Origin: Bacillota bacterium
GTDB taxonomy: Bacteria > Bacillota > Syntrophomonadia > Syntrophomonadales > Syntrophomonadaceae
Assembly (NCBI GenBank): GCA_023395515.1
Contig: JAEWZB010000089.1
Span: 1-27,990 of the forward strand
Direction of reading: 5' to 3'
Length of the DNA: 27,990 bases
In this document: positions 16,075-23,188 of the stretch, piece after piece
How positions within the stretch are numbered: position 1 is the first letter of the stretch
Layout: every line of letters starts with the position of its first letter
Program-made: the position numbers and the translations under genes
The notes under the pieces: generated by a model
Databases searched by the model: none
Told to the model about the DNA's origin: nothing
What the model saw: only the letters and a program-made list of their open reading frames with translations

Positions 16075-17358
16075 ATGGAGGAATTTGATGCCATAATAGT
16101 TGGAGCAGGTTTAGCAGGTCTAGCCTCTGCTTATACTTTAGCTGAAGCCGGTATGGAAGTATTGTTATTGGAAAGAGGCGACTATCCGGGAGCTAAGAAT
16201 GTTACCGGGGGGCGGATTTATATAAATCCTATCCGAGATCTTTTCCCGGATTTATGGAAGAAAGCTCCTTGGGAAAGAGGCATTGCTCATGAGGAAGTAT
16301 GTATCATGGATAAGGAGCGTTCTATAACCGTAAGGTATGATGGCTCGGAGCTTAGTGCTGAACCTTACCAGAGTTACAGTATATTAAGGGGAAAATTTGA
16401 TAAATGGTTGGCTAAACAGGCCGAAAGAAAAGGAGCCATGATTGTCAGTAAGAGTCGAGTGGACGATCTTATAATGGAAAACGGTCAGGTTAAAGGAGTA
16501 TGGGCGGGGGGCGAGGAACTCCGCGCTAAAGTAGTTATTGCTTGTGATGGAGTACTATCATTTATAGCTCAAAAGGCGGGATTACGTAAACCGGCTTTAT
16601 CCAAAAACTTTGCGGTAGGATTCAAAGAAATAATAGAACTTGACTCGGCCCTTATAGAAGAGCGCTTTAATCTAGCCGGTAATGAAGGTCTGGCCCGGCT
16701 TTTTATGGGTGATGTAACGGCCGGCAAATTTGGCGGGGGCTTCTTATATACTAATAAGGATAGTTTAAGCCTGGGTATAGTGGTGGGAATTGACGCCCTA
16801 ACTGAAGAAGAACCTATAAAAGCCCCGGAGCTATTGGATAATTTCAAGCAAAAACCGGAAGTGGCCCGCCTAATCAAAGGCGGAGAAACGGTAGAATATT
16901 CACCTCATGTAATCCCGGAAGGCGGGCTAAAAGCTATGGGTAAACTTTATGGAAATGGAATTTTAGTAGCTGGTGATGCGGCTGGGTTTTCCATGAATAT
17001 TGGGGTTACGGTTAGAGGTATGGAATATGCCATGGCTAGTGGCTACTATGCGGCCCAGGCGGTTATACAGGCTCAGGAGAAAAACGACTTTACGAAGGCT
17101 GGATTAGCCGGCTATGAGACTCTGCTGAAAAATAGTTTTGTTTTAAGTGATTTTAATAACTTCAAAGAATCTTTAGATGTATTAGATTATCCTCCCCTTT
17201 TCAACCATATTCCGGAATTGGCCGGTAATGTTATGCGGGATCTTTATGCAGTTCCAGCCGGTTCTAAGGAAAAAATATTTGCTTCTATTAAGCGACATAT
17301 GAGCATAGGTGAAGTATGGAGTCTCGCCAAGCTAGGAATGAGGATGATGAAAATATGA
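16075..17358 (+). CDS. fixC: FixC-like ETF:quinone oxidoreductase flavoprotein
   Basis: FAD-dependent oxidoreductase of 427 residues (full length), linking the FixAB electron-transfer flavoprotein to the membrane quinone pool together with FixX. The Rossmann motif VGAGLAGLASAYTLAEAG lies at 9-26, with LLLERG about ten residues later binding the adenine ribose. A second FAD block, LVAGDAAGFSMNIGVTVRGMEYAMASG, lies near 300-326. GGAGGAG precedes the ATG. It is first of four fix genes behind P6. Its stop overlaps the fixX start (ATGA), so translation is probably coupled. The order C-X-A-B differs from the enterobacterial A-B-C-X. Confidence 0.93.
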   Translation: MEEFDAIIVGAGLAGLASAYTLAEAGMEVLLLERGDYPGAKNVTGGRIYINPIRDLFPDLWKKAPWERGIAHEEVCIMDKERSITVRYDGSELSAEPYQSYSILRGKFDKWLAKQAERKGAMIVSKSRVDDLIMENGQVKGVWAGGEELRAKVVIACDGVLSFIAQKAGLRKPALSKNFAVGFKEIIELDSALIEERFNLAGNEGLARLFMGDVTAGKFGGGFLYTNKDSLSLGIVVGIDALTEEEPIKAPELLDNFKQKPEVARLIKGGETVEYSPHVIPEGGLKAMGKLYGNGILVAGDAAGFSMNIGVTVRGMEYAMASGYYAAQAVIQAQEKNDFTKAGLAGYETLLKNSFVLSDFNNFKESLDVLDYPPLFNHIPELAGNVMRDLYAVPAGSKEKIFASIKRHMSIGEVWSLAKLGMRMMKI

Positions 17359-17639
17359 GCGAAATAATAGGATTAAAAGCCAAATTAGGATTAGATGTAT
17401 TTAAAGAAGACCAAGAGTTTCATATAAAAATTGTGGCGGGTAAAGAAAAAGACCATCGCTTAAAAAAAGCTGTTCTAGTATGTCCAGCCGGCTTGTATAG
17501 CCAAAACGAAAATGGTGAGGTAGTAGTAAGCAAAGATGGCTGTCTGGAATGCGGAACCTGCCTGTTAGCATGTGGAGAGGATTTATTAGAGTGGAATTAT
17601 CCTAATGGGGGCAGTGGGGTACAATTCAGATTTGGTTAG
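17355..17639 (+). CDS. fixX: FixX-like ferredoxin
   Basis: Small 94-residue ferredoxin-like protein that completes the FixC ETF:quinone oxidoreductase. ATG 17355 shares its bases with the fixC stop (ATGA); an in-frame ATG at 17316 lies inside fixC. Four cysteines, in CPAGLY and in CLECGTCLLAC, form the family's 4Fe-4S site, and the RFG end is typical. The length matches the family. Confidence 0.92.
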   Translation: MSEIIGLKAKLGLDVFKEDQEFHIKIVAGKEKDHRLKKAVLVCPAGLYSQNENGEVVVSKDGCLECGTCLLACGEDLLEWNYPNGGSGVQFRFG

Positions 17640-17689
17640 ACCATGAATTATATATAACAACTATAAAACATTAAGGGGGTTTACAAAGA

Positions 17690-18445
17690 ATGAACATAGT
17701 TGTAGCGGTAAAACAAGTACCTGATGTACAACAGATAAGAATCAGAAATCGGGAACCAGTTATGGAAGGGGTACCTTATGCTATTGGAAAAATTGATAAA
17801 AATGCTTTGGAACTAGGGATACAGTTAAAAGAGGCTGCGGAGCACCAATTACTGGTATTATCGGCCGGTAATGAGGAAGTAGAAGAAACTCTAAAAGAAG
17901 CTTTGGCTATAGGTGCAGATGAAGCTTATTTAGTTTTAGATGATGCCATTGATAATATGGAGAGCGCCCAAATTGCTACTATATTAGCCGCCGCCGTTAA
18001 AAAGATTGATGATGTCGGTCTGCTGATATTTGGAGAAGGCAGCAGTGACAATTACTCCGGACAGGTAAGTTCCCGGGTAGCAGAATTATTGGGGCTTCCT
18101 CAAGTAGGCTATGCCAGCCAGATTACTTTAGAAGGGCAGACAGCCAAGATTACCCGTCAACTGGAAGATGGGGAAGAGGTTTTAGCAGTACAGTTACCTG
18201 TTGTGGTAAGCGTTCTGGGCGATATTAATGAACCACGTATTCCTGCGGTTACCCAGATATTAAAAGCAGGCCGAAAACCTAAAGAAATATTGGAATTGGA
18301 TGATCTGGACCTGGAACTAGCCGGTGATAAGCTGGTAAAAACCATAAGCACTTTAGCACCAGACACCAACCGGAAAAATATTACCGTAAAAGATGTAAGT
18401 GAATTAGCAGCAGCTTTGCGGACGGAAGGATTTATAGGGAGGTAA
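17690..18445 (+). CDS. fixA: FixA / electron-transfer flavoprotein beta subunit
   Basis: ETF beta subunit of 251 residues, opening MNIVVAVKQVPDV, with the nucleotide-binding DNALELG-like KNALELG block and the signature VVVSVLGDINEPRIPAVTQILKAGRK at about 174-199. It pairs with FixB to hold FAD and a second nucleotide or flavin. It would take electrons from the acyl-CoA dehydrogenases encoded here or supply them in a reductive pathway. AAGGGGG precedes the ATG. It follows fixX by 50 nt and fixB starts 4 nt later. Whether it is of the bifurcating type needs alignment. Confidence 0.92.
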   Translation: MNIVVAVKQVPDVQQIRIRNREPVMEGVPYAIGKIDKNALELGIQLKEAAEHQLLVLSAGNEEVEETLKEALAIGADEAYLVLDDAIDNMESAQIATILAAAVKKIDDVGLLIFGEGSSDNYSGQVSSRVAELLGLPQVGYASQITLEGQTAKITRQLEDGEEVLAVQLPVVVSVLGDINEPRIPAVTQILKAGRKPKEILELDDLDLELAGDKLVKTISTLAPDTNRKNITVKDVSELAAALRTEGFIGR

Positions 18446-18449
18446 GGAC

Positions 18450-19382
18450 ATGGCAGCATTATTAATATACAGTGAAAATAGTTCTTTAGTCACAGAACTG
18501 CTAACGGCAGCCCAATTTATAGCTAAAGACAGCGATTTAGCAGTAAAAGCCCTTTGCATTAACAATAATGACCAAGCCGGAGAATTAGCCCGTAAGGGAG
18601 CCGCAGTATTTCATATAAAAAATGAAAATATTAATGCGGCTGATACTGCCGCCGTAGCAGCAGCCTTGGCACAAACGGCTAAAAAGTTGGATGCCGCCAC
18701 GGTAATTTTAGCTTCCAACCGCAGGGGTAAAGAATTAGCCGGGCGATTAGCGCAAAAACTATCGGCAGGTTGCCTGACTGATGTTAATAATTTAGTAATG
18801 GTGGAGGGAAAGATTCAATGCAGTAGGAATGCTTTAAGTGGAGCAGTTATTGCTACTCAACAGATCGAAAGTGCCCGGCAGGTCATAGCTTTGCACCCCC
18901 GTTCATTTGAAGCGGCTTTAAACGGGGAAGGTGGCAGTGTTCAAGAACTGGAGATCGAAGCGGGGGTCTCACCATTAAAGCTGATTGACAGCCGCAGTAA
19001 CGCAGGAGACACCGTGGATATAACCGCGGCTGAGGTTTTAGTAATTGTAGGACAGGGTATAGAAGAAAATGATTTGGAAATGGTTAATAATATAGCTAAA
19101 AATTTAGGAGGGCAAATAGCCTGCTCGAAACCGGTAGCAACTGATAGAAAACTACTTGCGGAAGATAGAGTAGTAGGCTTATCAGGCAAGATATGCCAAC
19201 CGCAGTTAGCTATAATATTGGGGGTATCAGGCCAAGTACAGTTTACGGTTGGTATACGTGATGCTAATACTATAGTAGCTATAAACAACGACGAAAATGC
19301 TGCTATTTTACAGATGGCCGATTATGCCATGGTGGCTGATCTTAAGGAAATACTACCCGAACTGACCAAATCTTTAATGTAA
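18450..19382 (+). CDS. fixB: FixB / electron-transfer flavoprotein alpha subunit
   Basis: ETF alpha subunit of 310 residues, the standard length. The C-terminal FAD domain is clear: GVSGQVQFTVGIRDANTIVAI, then NNDENAAILQMADYAMVADL and the end EILPELTKSL. GGAGGTAAGG lies just upstream of the ATG and overlaps the end of fixA, so the two subunits should be made in equal amounts. It is last in the P6 operon, with a terminator 30 nt later. One difference from many ETF alpha proteins is QFTVGI, where QHxxGM is common. Confidence 0.92.
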   Translation: MAALLIYSENSSLVTELLTAAQFIAKDSDLAVKALCINNNDQAGELARKGAAVFHIKNENINAADTAAVAAALAQTAKKLDAATVILASNRRGKELAGRLAQKLSAGCLTDVNNLVMVEGKIQCSRNALSGAVIATQQIESARQVIALHPRSFEAALNGEGGSVQELEIEAGVSPLKLIDSRSNAGDTVDITAAEVLVIVGQGIEENDLEMVNNIAKNLGGQIACSKPVATDRKLLAEDRVVGLSGKICQPQLAIILGVSGQVQFTVGIRDANTIVAINNDENAAILQMADYAMVADLKEILPELTKSLM

Positions 19383-19410
19383 AGAGCGTAGGTTCGGCTA
19401 ATATAAATTA

Positions 19411-19457
19411 ATGCGCAGGTTGTATTTCAGATAATGGAATCAACTGCGCATTTTTTA
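19411..19457 (+). terminator. Terminator after fixB
   Basis: ATGCGCAGGTTG / CAACTGCGCAT stem with one bulged G, followed by TTTTTTAT. Confidence 0.85.
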
Positions 19458-19490
19458 TATGTTGCTCAACAGTAGATGAGTGTGTAGAAA

Positions 19491-19557
19491 CGGGCGACCA
19501 AAGATGCACCCCTACAATTGATATACTGACGTTGTAGGGGAGACCTGTGGTCTCCCG
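19491..19557. repeat. Palindromic intergenic repeat (REP/MITE-like)
   Basis: CGGGCGACCA...CCCTACAA at the left is mirrored by TTGTAGGGGAGACC...CCCG at the right, with an inner perfect stem GGGAGACC-TGT-GGTCTCCC. Short GC-rich palindromes of this kind recur between genes in many Clostridia. It lies between the convergent fixB and flavoprotein genes and could also act as a minus-strand terminator. Confidence 0.6.
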
Positions 19558-19603
19558 CATATTACGACTACGCATTCCTTATGTTTAATAACTAATAATA
19601 TAA

Positions 19604-20575
19604 TTAAAAAAGTCCGGCTGCTCTTTGGAGGGCTGTTTCAGCTTCTAAAACCATATTATCGAGTAATTCCTGACAGCTTACTACCTCTTTGATTAAGCCT
19701 AGGGACTGGCCTACCATAAAAGCAGCATTAGCCACATTCCCGTCAATCCAGGCCTGCTTAACTCTTTGCCCGGTTATTAAGGGGAAGACATCCGCAAATT
19801 CCACATGGTCTTTTGCTTCCAGTTCCAGTATTTGCTCAACAAGTTCATTTTTTAAGGCGCGTCCCTGTAAATTAAACTTTTTATCAATCAAGGTGGTATC
19901 CATTTCCTGGCGCTTAACTAGTTCATGCTTAATATTAGGATGAGCATGACATTCATTAGTGCTTATAAATCTAGTAGCCATCATAACCCCTTCTGCTCCT
20001 AAAGTCAGGGCAGCGGCCAAACCCCTCCCATCTGCAATACCACCAGTGGCCACTACGGGGATTTTAACTGATTCAACTACACGGGGCCATAAGACTAGGG
20101 AGGTTACATCATCACTTAGGGGATGTCCGCCTTCTTCCCATCCCGCCGCAAAAACTCCATCATAACCTAATTCCTCAACTTTCAAAGCGTGTCTTACCGA
20201 TCCCACTTTGTGGAACACCTTTATACCTGCCTCATGGAGCATGTCCAGATATTGGGTAGCATATTTTCCCGAAACTTCAATTGCGCCTACCTTTTCTTCA
20301 CAACATACCCTAAAAAAATCATCTAAAACCTTTTCCGTAATCCTTAAAGAAGGTAACAAGGTAATGTTTATACCAAAGGGTTTTTTGGTTAATTCCTGGG
20401 CTCTTCTGATTCCTGTCCTTAATTCTTCACCGGAATTATAATTAGCCGCAGTAATATTGCCCAGCCCTCCTGCATTAGATATGGCGGCTGCTAATTCAGG
20501 GGTAGCCAGCCACAGCATCCCCCCGCATATGATAGGTTTGTCAATTCCCAGCATATCAGTAATCCTTGTATTCAT
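19604..20575 (-). CDS. Nitronate monooxygenase / FabK-like flavoprotein
   Basis: FMN TIM-barrel protein of 323 residues. ATG 20575 lies 7 nt after AAAGGAG; the in-frame TTG at 20581 is too close. It has the PIICGGMLWLATPELAAAISNAGGLG opening (13-38 region), GWEEGGHPLS near 148-157, and the FMN-phosphate block VATGGIADGRGLAAALTLGAEGV. The family includes nitronate monooxygenases, FabK enoyl-ACP reductase and enoyl-CoA-type double-bond reductases such as actinobacterial IpdC. With acyl-CoA genes around and its own sigma-54 promoter P7, a double-bond reductase acting on a CoA ester is the best guess. It is alone on the minus strand. Confidence 0.85.
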   Translation of the reverse strand: MNTRITDMLGIDKPIICGGMLWLATPELAAAISNAGGLGNITAANYNSGEELRTGIRRAQELTKKPFGINITLLPSLRITEKVLDDFFRVCCEEKVGAIEVSGKYATQYLDMLHEAGIKVFHKVGSVRHALKVEELGYDGVFAAGWEEGGHPLSDDVTSLVLWPRVVESVKIPVVATGGIADGRGLAAALTLGAEGVMMATRFISTNECHAHPNIKHELVKRQEMDTTLIDKKFNLQGRALKNELVEQILELEAKDHVEFADVFPLITGQRVKQAWIDGNVANAAFMVGQSLGLIKEVVSCQELLDNMVLEAETALQRAAGLF

Positions 20576-20623
20576 ATTCAATCTCCTTTATTGGCAAATT
20601 TTTTAGTATGTGCTTTTAAAATA

Positions 20624-20639
20624 TGCAAAAAATATGCCA
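20624..20639 (-). promoter_or_regulatory. Sigma-54 promoter P7
   Basis: On the minus strand it reads TGGCATATTTTTTGCA with the 10-nt GG-GC spacing, 48 nt upstream of the flavoprotein start. No activator dyad of the shared type is evident nearby. Confidence 0.88.
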
Positions 20640-20692
20640 AGTTATAAAAAATCACCTCGGATTAAGGAAGAAAGAAATTTATCAGAAATAAG

Positions 20693-20732
20693 AAAAATCA
20701 AAGCCAGCTTTAGATTTCCGGCTTTGATTTTT
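20693..20732 (-). terminator. Terminator of the DUF3842-FmdE-CooT operon
   Basis: Stem AAAATCAAAGCC / GGCTTTGATTTT with a T-run on the minus strand, just after the stop codon at 20739. Confidence 0.85.
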
Positions 20733-20738
20733 AATACT

Positions 20739-21539
20739 TTAGAAGCTCTTTATTAGGGTAAAGGTACTGATGATATTTTCGTCACAGACGGAAAAAAGAT
20801 AATTGCCCCGGGCCGATAAAAAGATACGGGCTTTCCCTTCCTGATCAGTAATTAACCGATGGGGGTAATCGGCACTGTTAGTTGCAGCATAAGTGGCCTT
20901 AACTGCGGCAGCCGGCATAGGAACCCCATTTTTTAAAACTTGAATTTCGTAGTTTTCACCCATACGGGCATGTTGATTATGAGCCGGCAGAATCTCCAGG
21001 GGTAAGCCTAAAGGTTCTATACTATGGTGGTGATGGTGACCTACTTCAATCCAAATAACAGCATAAAGCTCTTGCTCGCCGCTCTCATGGGCAAAAATCT
21101 GCAAGAGGCCATCAGCTTCATTGCCCAGGTTAACTTCACCCTTATTTTCACTAATGGTAACGGGAAATTCTCTTTTCTGTTCCTGATCTACCACAAATAA
21201 GCGGGGATGAGAAAAAGCTGCCGGGGAGTCAGCTTTCATATTATATCCCTTCAGCAAATGTAAAGAGATTTCTTCCCCGGCATGAAAATGACCATGTTCT
21301 GTGTTTAAGTTTATCCAGATTTCGGGACTGCGAGGAGTAGTTGATACCGGCATTTCCTCCAGAATAATGCGATGATGTACTAATTGCAGTTCCTTTATCT
21401 CTGCTTTAACAACCTTGCGTTCACCAAAGATATTTTCCATAAAAATATTATTTTCATCTCCCGGCACTAAGCGGTCAACCTTTTCCATCGCTAGTTCCTC
21501 TTGACCATTCCGATTCATATAAACATTGGCTTCACACAT
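20739..21539 (-). CDS. CooT-like nickel-binding domain fused to a DUF4198 domain
   Basis: A 266-residue protein with two parts. Residues 1-63 resemble CooT, a small nickel-binding protein of CO dehydrogenase maturation: Met-Cys2-x-Ala at the start, where Cys2 is the nickel ligand in CooT, then IFGERKVVKAEIKELQL near 37-53. Residues 70-266 resemble DUF4198, a family linked to cobalt/nickel uptake, with LGLPLEILPA (177-186), a GVPMPAAAVKATY beta-segment, and an HHHHH run at 168-172 plus H82, H84 and H86. No signal peptide, so it appears cytosolic, unlike most DUF4198 proteins. GGGAGG precedes the ATG. It is third gene of the P8 operon. A nickel store or chaperone is inferred. Confidence 0.75.
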   Translation of the reverse strand: MCEANVYMNRNGQEELAMEKVDRLVPGDENNIFMENIFGERKVVKAEIKELQLVHHRIILEEMPVSTTPRSPEIWINLNTEHGHFHAGEEISLHLLKGYNMKADSPAAFSHPRLFVVDQEQKREFPVTISENKGEVNLGNEADGLLQIFAHESGEQELYAVIWIEVGHHHHHSIEPLGLPLEILPAHNQHARMGENYEIQVLKNGVPMPAAAVKATYAATNSADYPHRLITDQEGKARIFLSARGNYLFSVCDENIISTFTLIKSF

Positions 21540-21542
21540 CAG

Positions 21543-22151
21543 TTATTTACCTCCCAATGAAATTTTACAGTCAGGACAGAGGACTTTTTCTTCGGTCCGT
21601 GCTGCGTGTACTTCCATGACCCCTTCTGCACATACGGAGCAGGGCAGAATCGGTTTATGTTTTGCTGCGGGGGCGGGAAAGCTAAAATCCTCAATTTTGT
21701 CCCATTTAAAGAGGTCATCGAAGTTACTGGTCATGATAAATTCAAAAACTTGCCCCAACAGCATTTCGTATTCACTAGTTTGTGCAGCGGTGGGATTTAT
21801 CGAGTCTGCACATCTATAAAAGTTTTCCATTACAGGAGTTTTTAAGGCATTATAATGCTGCGCAATCCGTATAGCTGTATTTTTATTTCGACTGGCAATG
21901 GTATACACAAATTTACCCTTATCCTTGACAATAAGATTACCTTTTCCTAGAGTACACCCCAGAATGGACTGAATAGCATCAACTCCACCGGAGACATTTT
22001 CTACAATGGCTAGCAGATCGTCACTTTCATCATGGTCCACCTGCAACTGTTTAAGGGCAAATTCGGCTACCCTAACCCCCATCAATAAATCCGGGGAAAT
22101 ATGGCCGTGAAATTGAATCGCAAGTTCCAGGGGAGGCATATTAGAGCACAT
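21543..22151 (-). CDS. FmdE-family protein with C-terminal zinc finger
   Basis: FmdE (PF02663) proteins have an alpha+beta core and often a treble-clef zinc finger; their function is unsettled, with metal or cofactor binding suspected. ATG 22151 follows AAAGGTG; it overlaps the end of the upstream gene by 11 nt. In the 202-residue product, FHGHISPDLLMGVRVAE (14-30) and DAIQSILGCTLGKGNLIVKDKGK (58-80) are the core, and C171-x2-C174 with C192-x2-C195 form the finger. Two cysteines common in the family are changed: HGHxCPG reads HGHISPD, and the Cys before xDAIQ is Gly. C66 remains. The metal site may therefore be altered. It lies between DUF3842 and the CooT fusion. Confidence 0.85.
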   Translation of the reverse strand: MCSNMPPLELAIQFHGHISPDLLMGVRVAEFALKQLQVDHDESDDLLAIVENVSGGVDAIQSILGCTLGKGNLIVKDKGKFVYTIASRNKNTAIRIAQHYNALKTPVMENFYRCADSINPTAAQTSEYEMLLGQVFEFIMTSNFDDLFKWDKIEDFSFPAPAAKHKPILPCSVCAEGVMEVHAARTEEKVLCPDCKISLGGK

Positions 22152-22581
22152 GATTATCAACACCTTTCTTAGTTTGAGCAAATATCCTTACTCTTTCGAT
22201 TAAAAAGTCAACTTGTAAGGGGAGCGGTTCATCGGTTGTACAGGCAATTTCAATATTGTAGCGATTCAGGGGCAGGAGGATTTTATAAGCATCGGCAGAG
22301 GCGATAGCTTCAGCCATAGGGGGGGTTAGCTCCCCTAAAAAGGCATTGGCGGCTAAAATCGCTACGGAACCCAGAATAAGATCAACTTTTCTGGCCGTCT
22401 GGATAATAGCGTTTTCACCGGTGGCGCCTTCATTAGCACCAGCTTTAAGCATCGCCGAAGTTGCTATAGAATTTGTTCCCAGAGCAATAATCGTACAATT
22501 GGAGCCCAATTCCTTACGCAACTTTTCTACGATGATTCTTCCAATACCTCCCCCCTGACCTTCGATAACTGCAATTCTCAA
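22141..22581 (-). CDS. DUF3842 family protein
   Basis: A 146-residue protein matching the DUF3842 pattern, common in anaerobic Firmicutes and of unknown function. It has a glycine-rich nucleotide-binding-like opening MRIAVIEGQGGGIGRIIVEKL, then GTNSIATSAMLKAGANEGATGENA (35-58) and a KILLPLNR segment near 100-107. The start is TTG, supported by GGAGG about 7 nt upstream. It is first in the P8 operon and overlaps the FmdE-like gene. The neighbours suggest a role in metal or cofactor handling. Confidence 0.8.
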   Translation of the reverse strand: MRIAVIEGQGGGIGRIIVEKLRKELGSNCTIIALGTNSIATSAMLKAGANEGATGENAIIQTARKVDLILGSVAILAANAFLGELTPPMAEAIASADAYKILLPLNRYNIEIACTTDEPLPLQVDFLIERVRIFAQTKKGVDNHVL

Positions 22582-22674
22582 TGTATTACCTCCATTCCCA
22601 GTATAGCAATAATTCTGGCATTCATAATATAAGCTCTTTTATCTATAGCTTTTTATTATTTAAGTTATAAACTA

Positions 22675-22690
22675 TGCAAAAGTTATGCCA
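22675..22690 (-). promoter_or_regulatory. Sigma-54 promoter P8
   Basis: On the minus strand it reads TGGCATAACTTTTGCA with the 10-nt GG-GC spacing, about 94 nt upstream of DUF3842 and divergent from P9. Confidence 0.9.
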
Positions 22691-22828
22691 GCGTAATAAA
22701 AGTTTATATCTTAACCAATAGGTATGTTGTGTATTTAAGCTTATCCATACTAGGAGGTTGTGATAGGTATTGCAGGGTATTTTTTTAATAATAATTTAAT
22801 GGGTACTAAGAGAAGGAAGTTCAAAATT

Positions 22829-22862
22829 AACTTAAGGGTGTCAATTTTGACACCTTAGTTTA
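22829..22862. promoter_or_regulatory. Long palindrome between divergent promoters P8 and P9
   Basis: AACTTAAGGGTGTC-AATTTT-GACACCTTAGTTT is symmetric over about 33 bp. Its core GTGTC-N6-GACAC (22838-22853) has the same arm length and 6-nt spacer as the GGTTC-N6-GAACC sites but different bases. It lies 74 bp from P9 and about 150 bp from P8, so one bound activator could serve both. A second palindrome, GGTTTAAACC, lies at 22870-22879. Confidence 0.65.
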
Positions 22863-22926
22863 AGTGGGGGGTTTAAACCAGGAGCTATAGCCTGCCATAA
22901 TACCAGGTCTAATTAAGGAAAAGAGT

Positions 22927-22942
22927 TGGCATGTCTTTTGCA
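22927..22942 (+). promoter_or_regulatory. Sigma-54 promoter P9
   Basis: TGGCATGTCTTTTGCA with the 10-nt GG-GC spacing. The leader to the first gene at 23189 is 246 nt and holds two strong hairpins. Confidence 0.9.
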
Positions 22943-23041
22943 TATATCTAAATGAATATACTATTACCTTGTTCAATAAGGATTTTATGAAGGTATTATA
23001 AATGTTTACCCTAGTCGCATTATATTTATCCGATGACTAAT

Positions 23042-23146
23042 CTGCCCTAAGACCCCCGCCTCTATGGGCGGCGGGTGCCCAAGGGCAGCTAAGTCCCTGG
23101 ATCCGTGTGACTAAGATTCAGATGGAGTCCAAACTCCACCTGAATC
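23042..23146 (+). other. Structured leader element: two strong hairpins
   Basis: The first stem, 23042-23088, pairs CTGCCCT with AGGGCAG around an inner CCCGCC/GGCGGG-type stem. The second, 23115-23146, pairs GATTCAGATGGAGT with ACTCCACCTGAATC (one mismatch, loop CCAA). The segment is more GC-rich than its flanks. It could be a small mobile repeat resembling the structured ends of IS200/IS605-type elements, or a cis-acting RNA in the P9 leader. No transposase or TnpB gene is present. The 607-nt gap 22582-23188 otherwise holds P8, P9 and the palindrome. Confidence 0.6.
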
Positions 23147-23188
23147 AAGTCTTACTTTATTGCCCAATATTTAGAAGGAGGATATGGA

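Noticed and set aside
16075..19382. fixABCX as evidence for nitrogen fixation
   Set aside because: No nif gene is present; the surrounding acyl-CoA genes and shared promoters point to CoA-ester electron transfer.
22760..22858. 32-codon GTG frame after AGGAGG between P8 and P9
   Set aside because: The GTG is only 2 nt from the site, there is no recognisable product, and the frame runs through the regulatory palindrome.
23042..23146. Complete IS200/IS605 insertion sequence
   Set aside because: There is no transposase or TnpB frame nearby; only end-like hairpins are visible.
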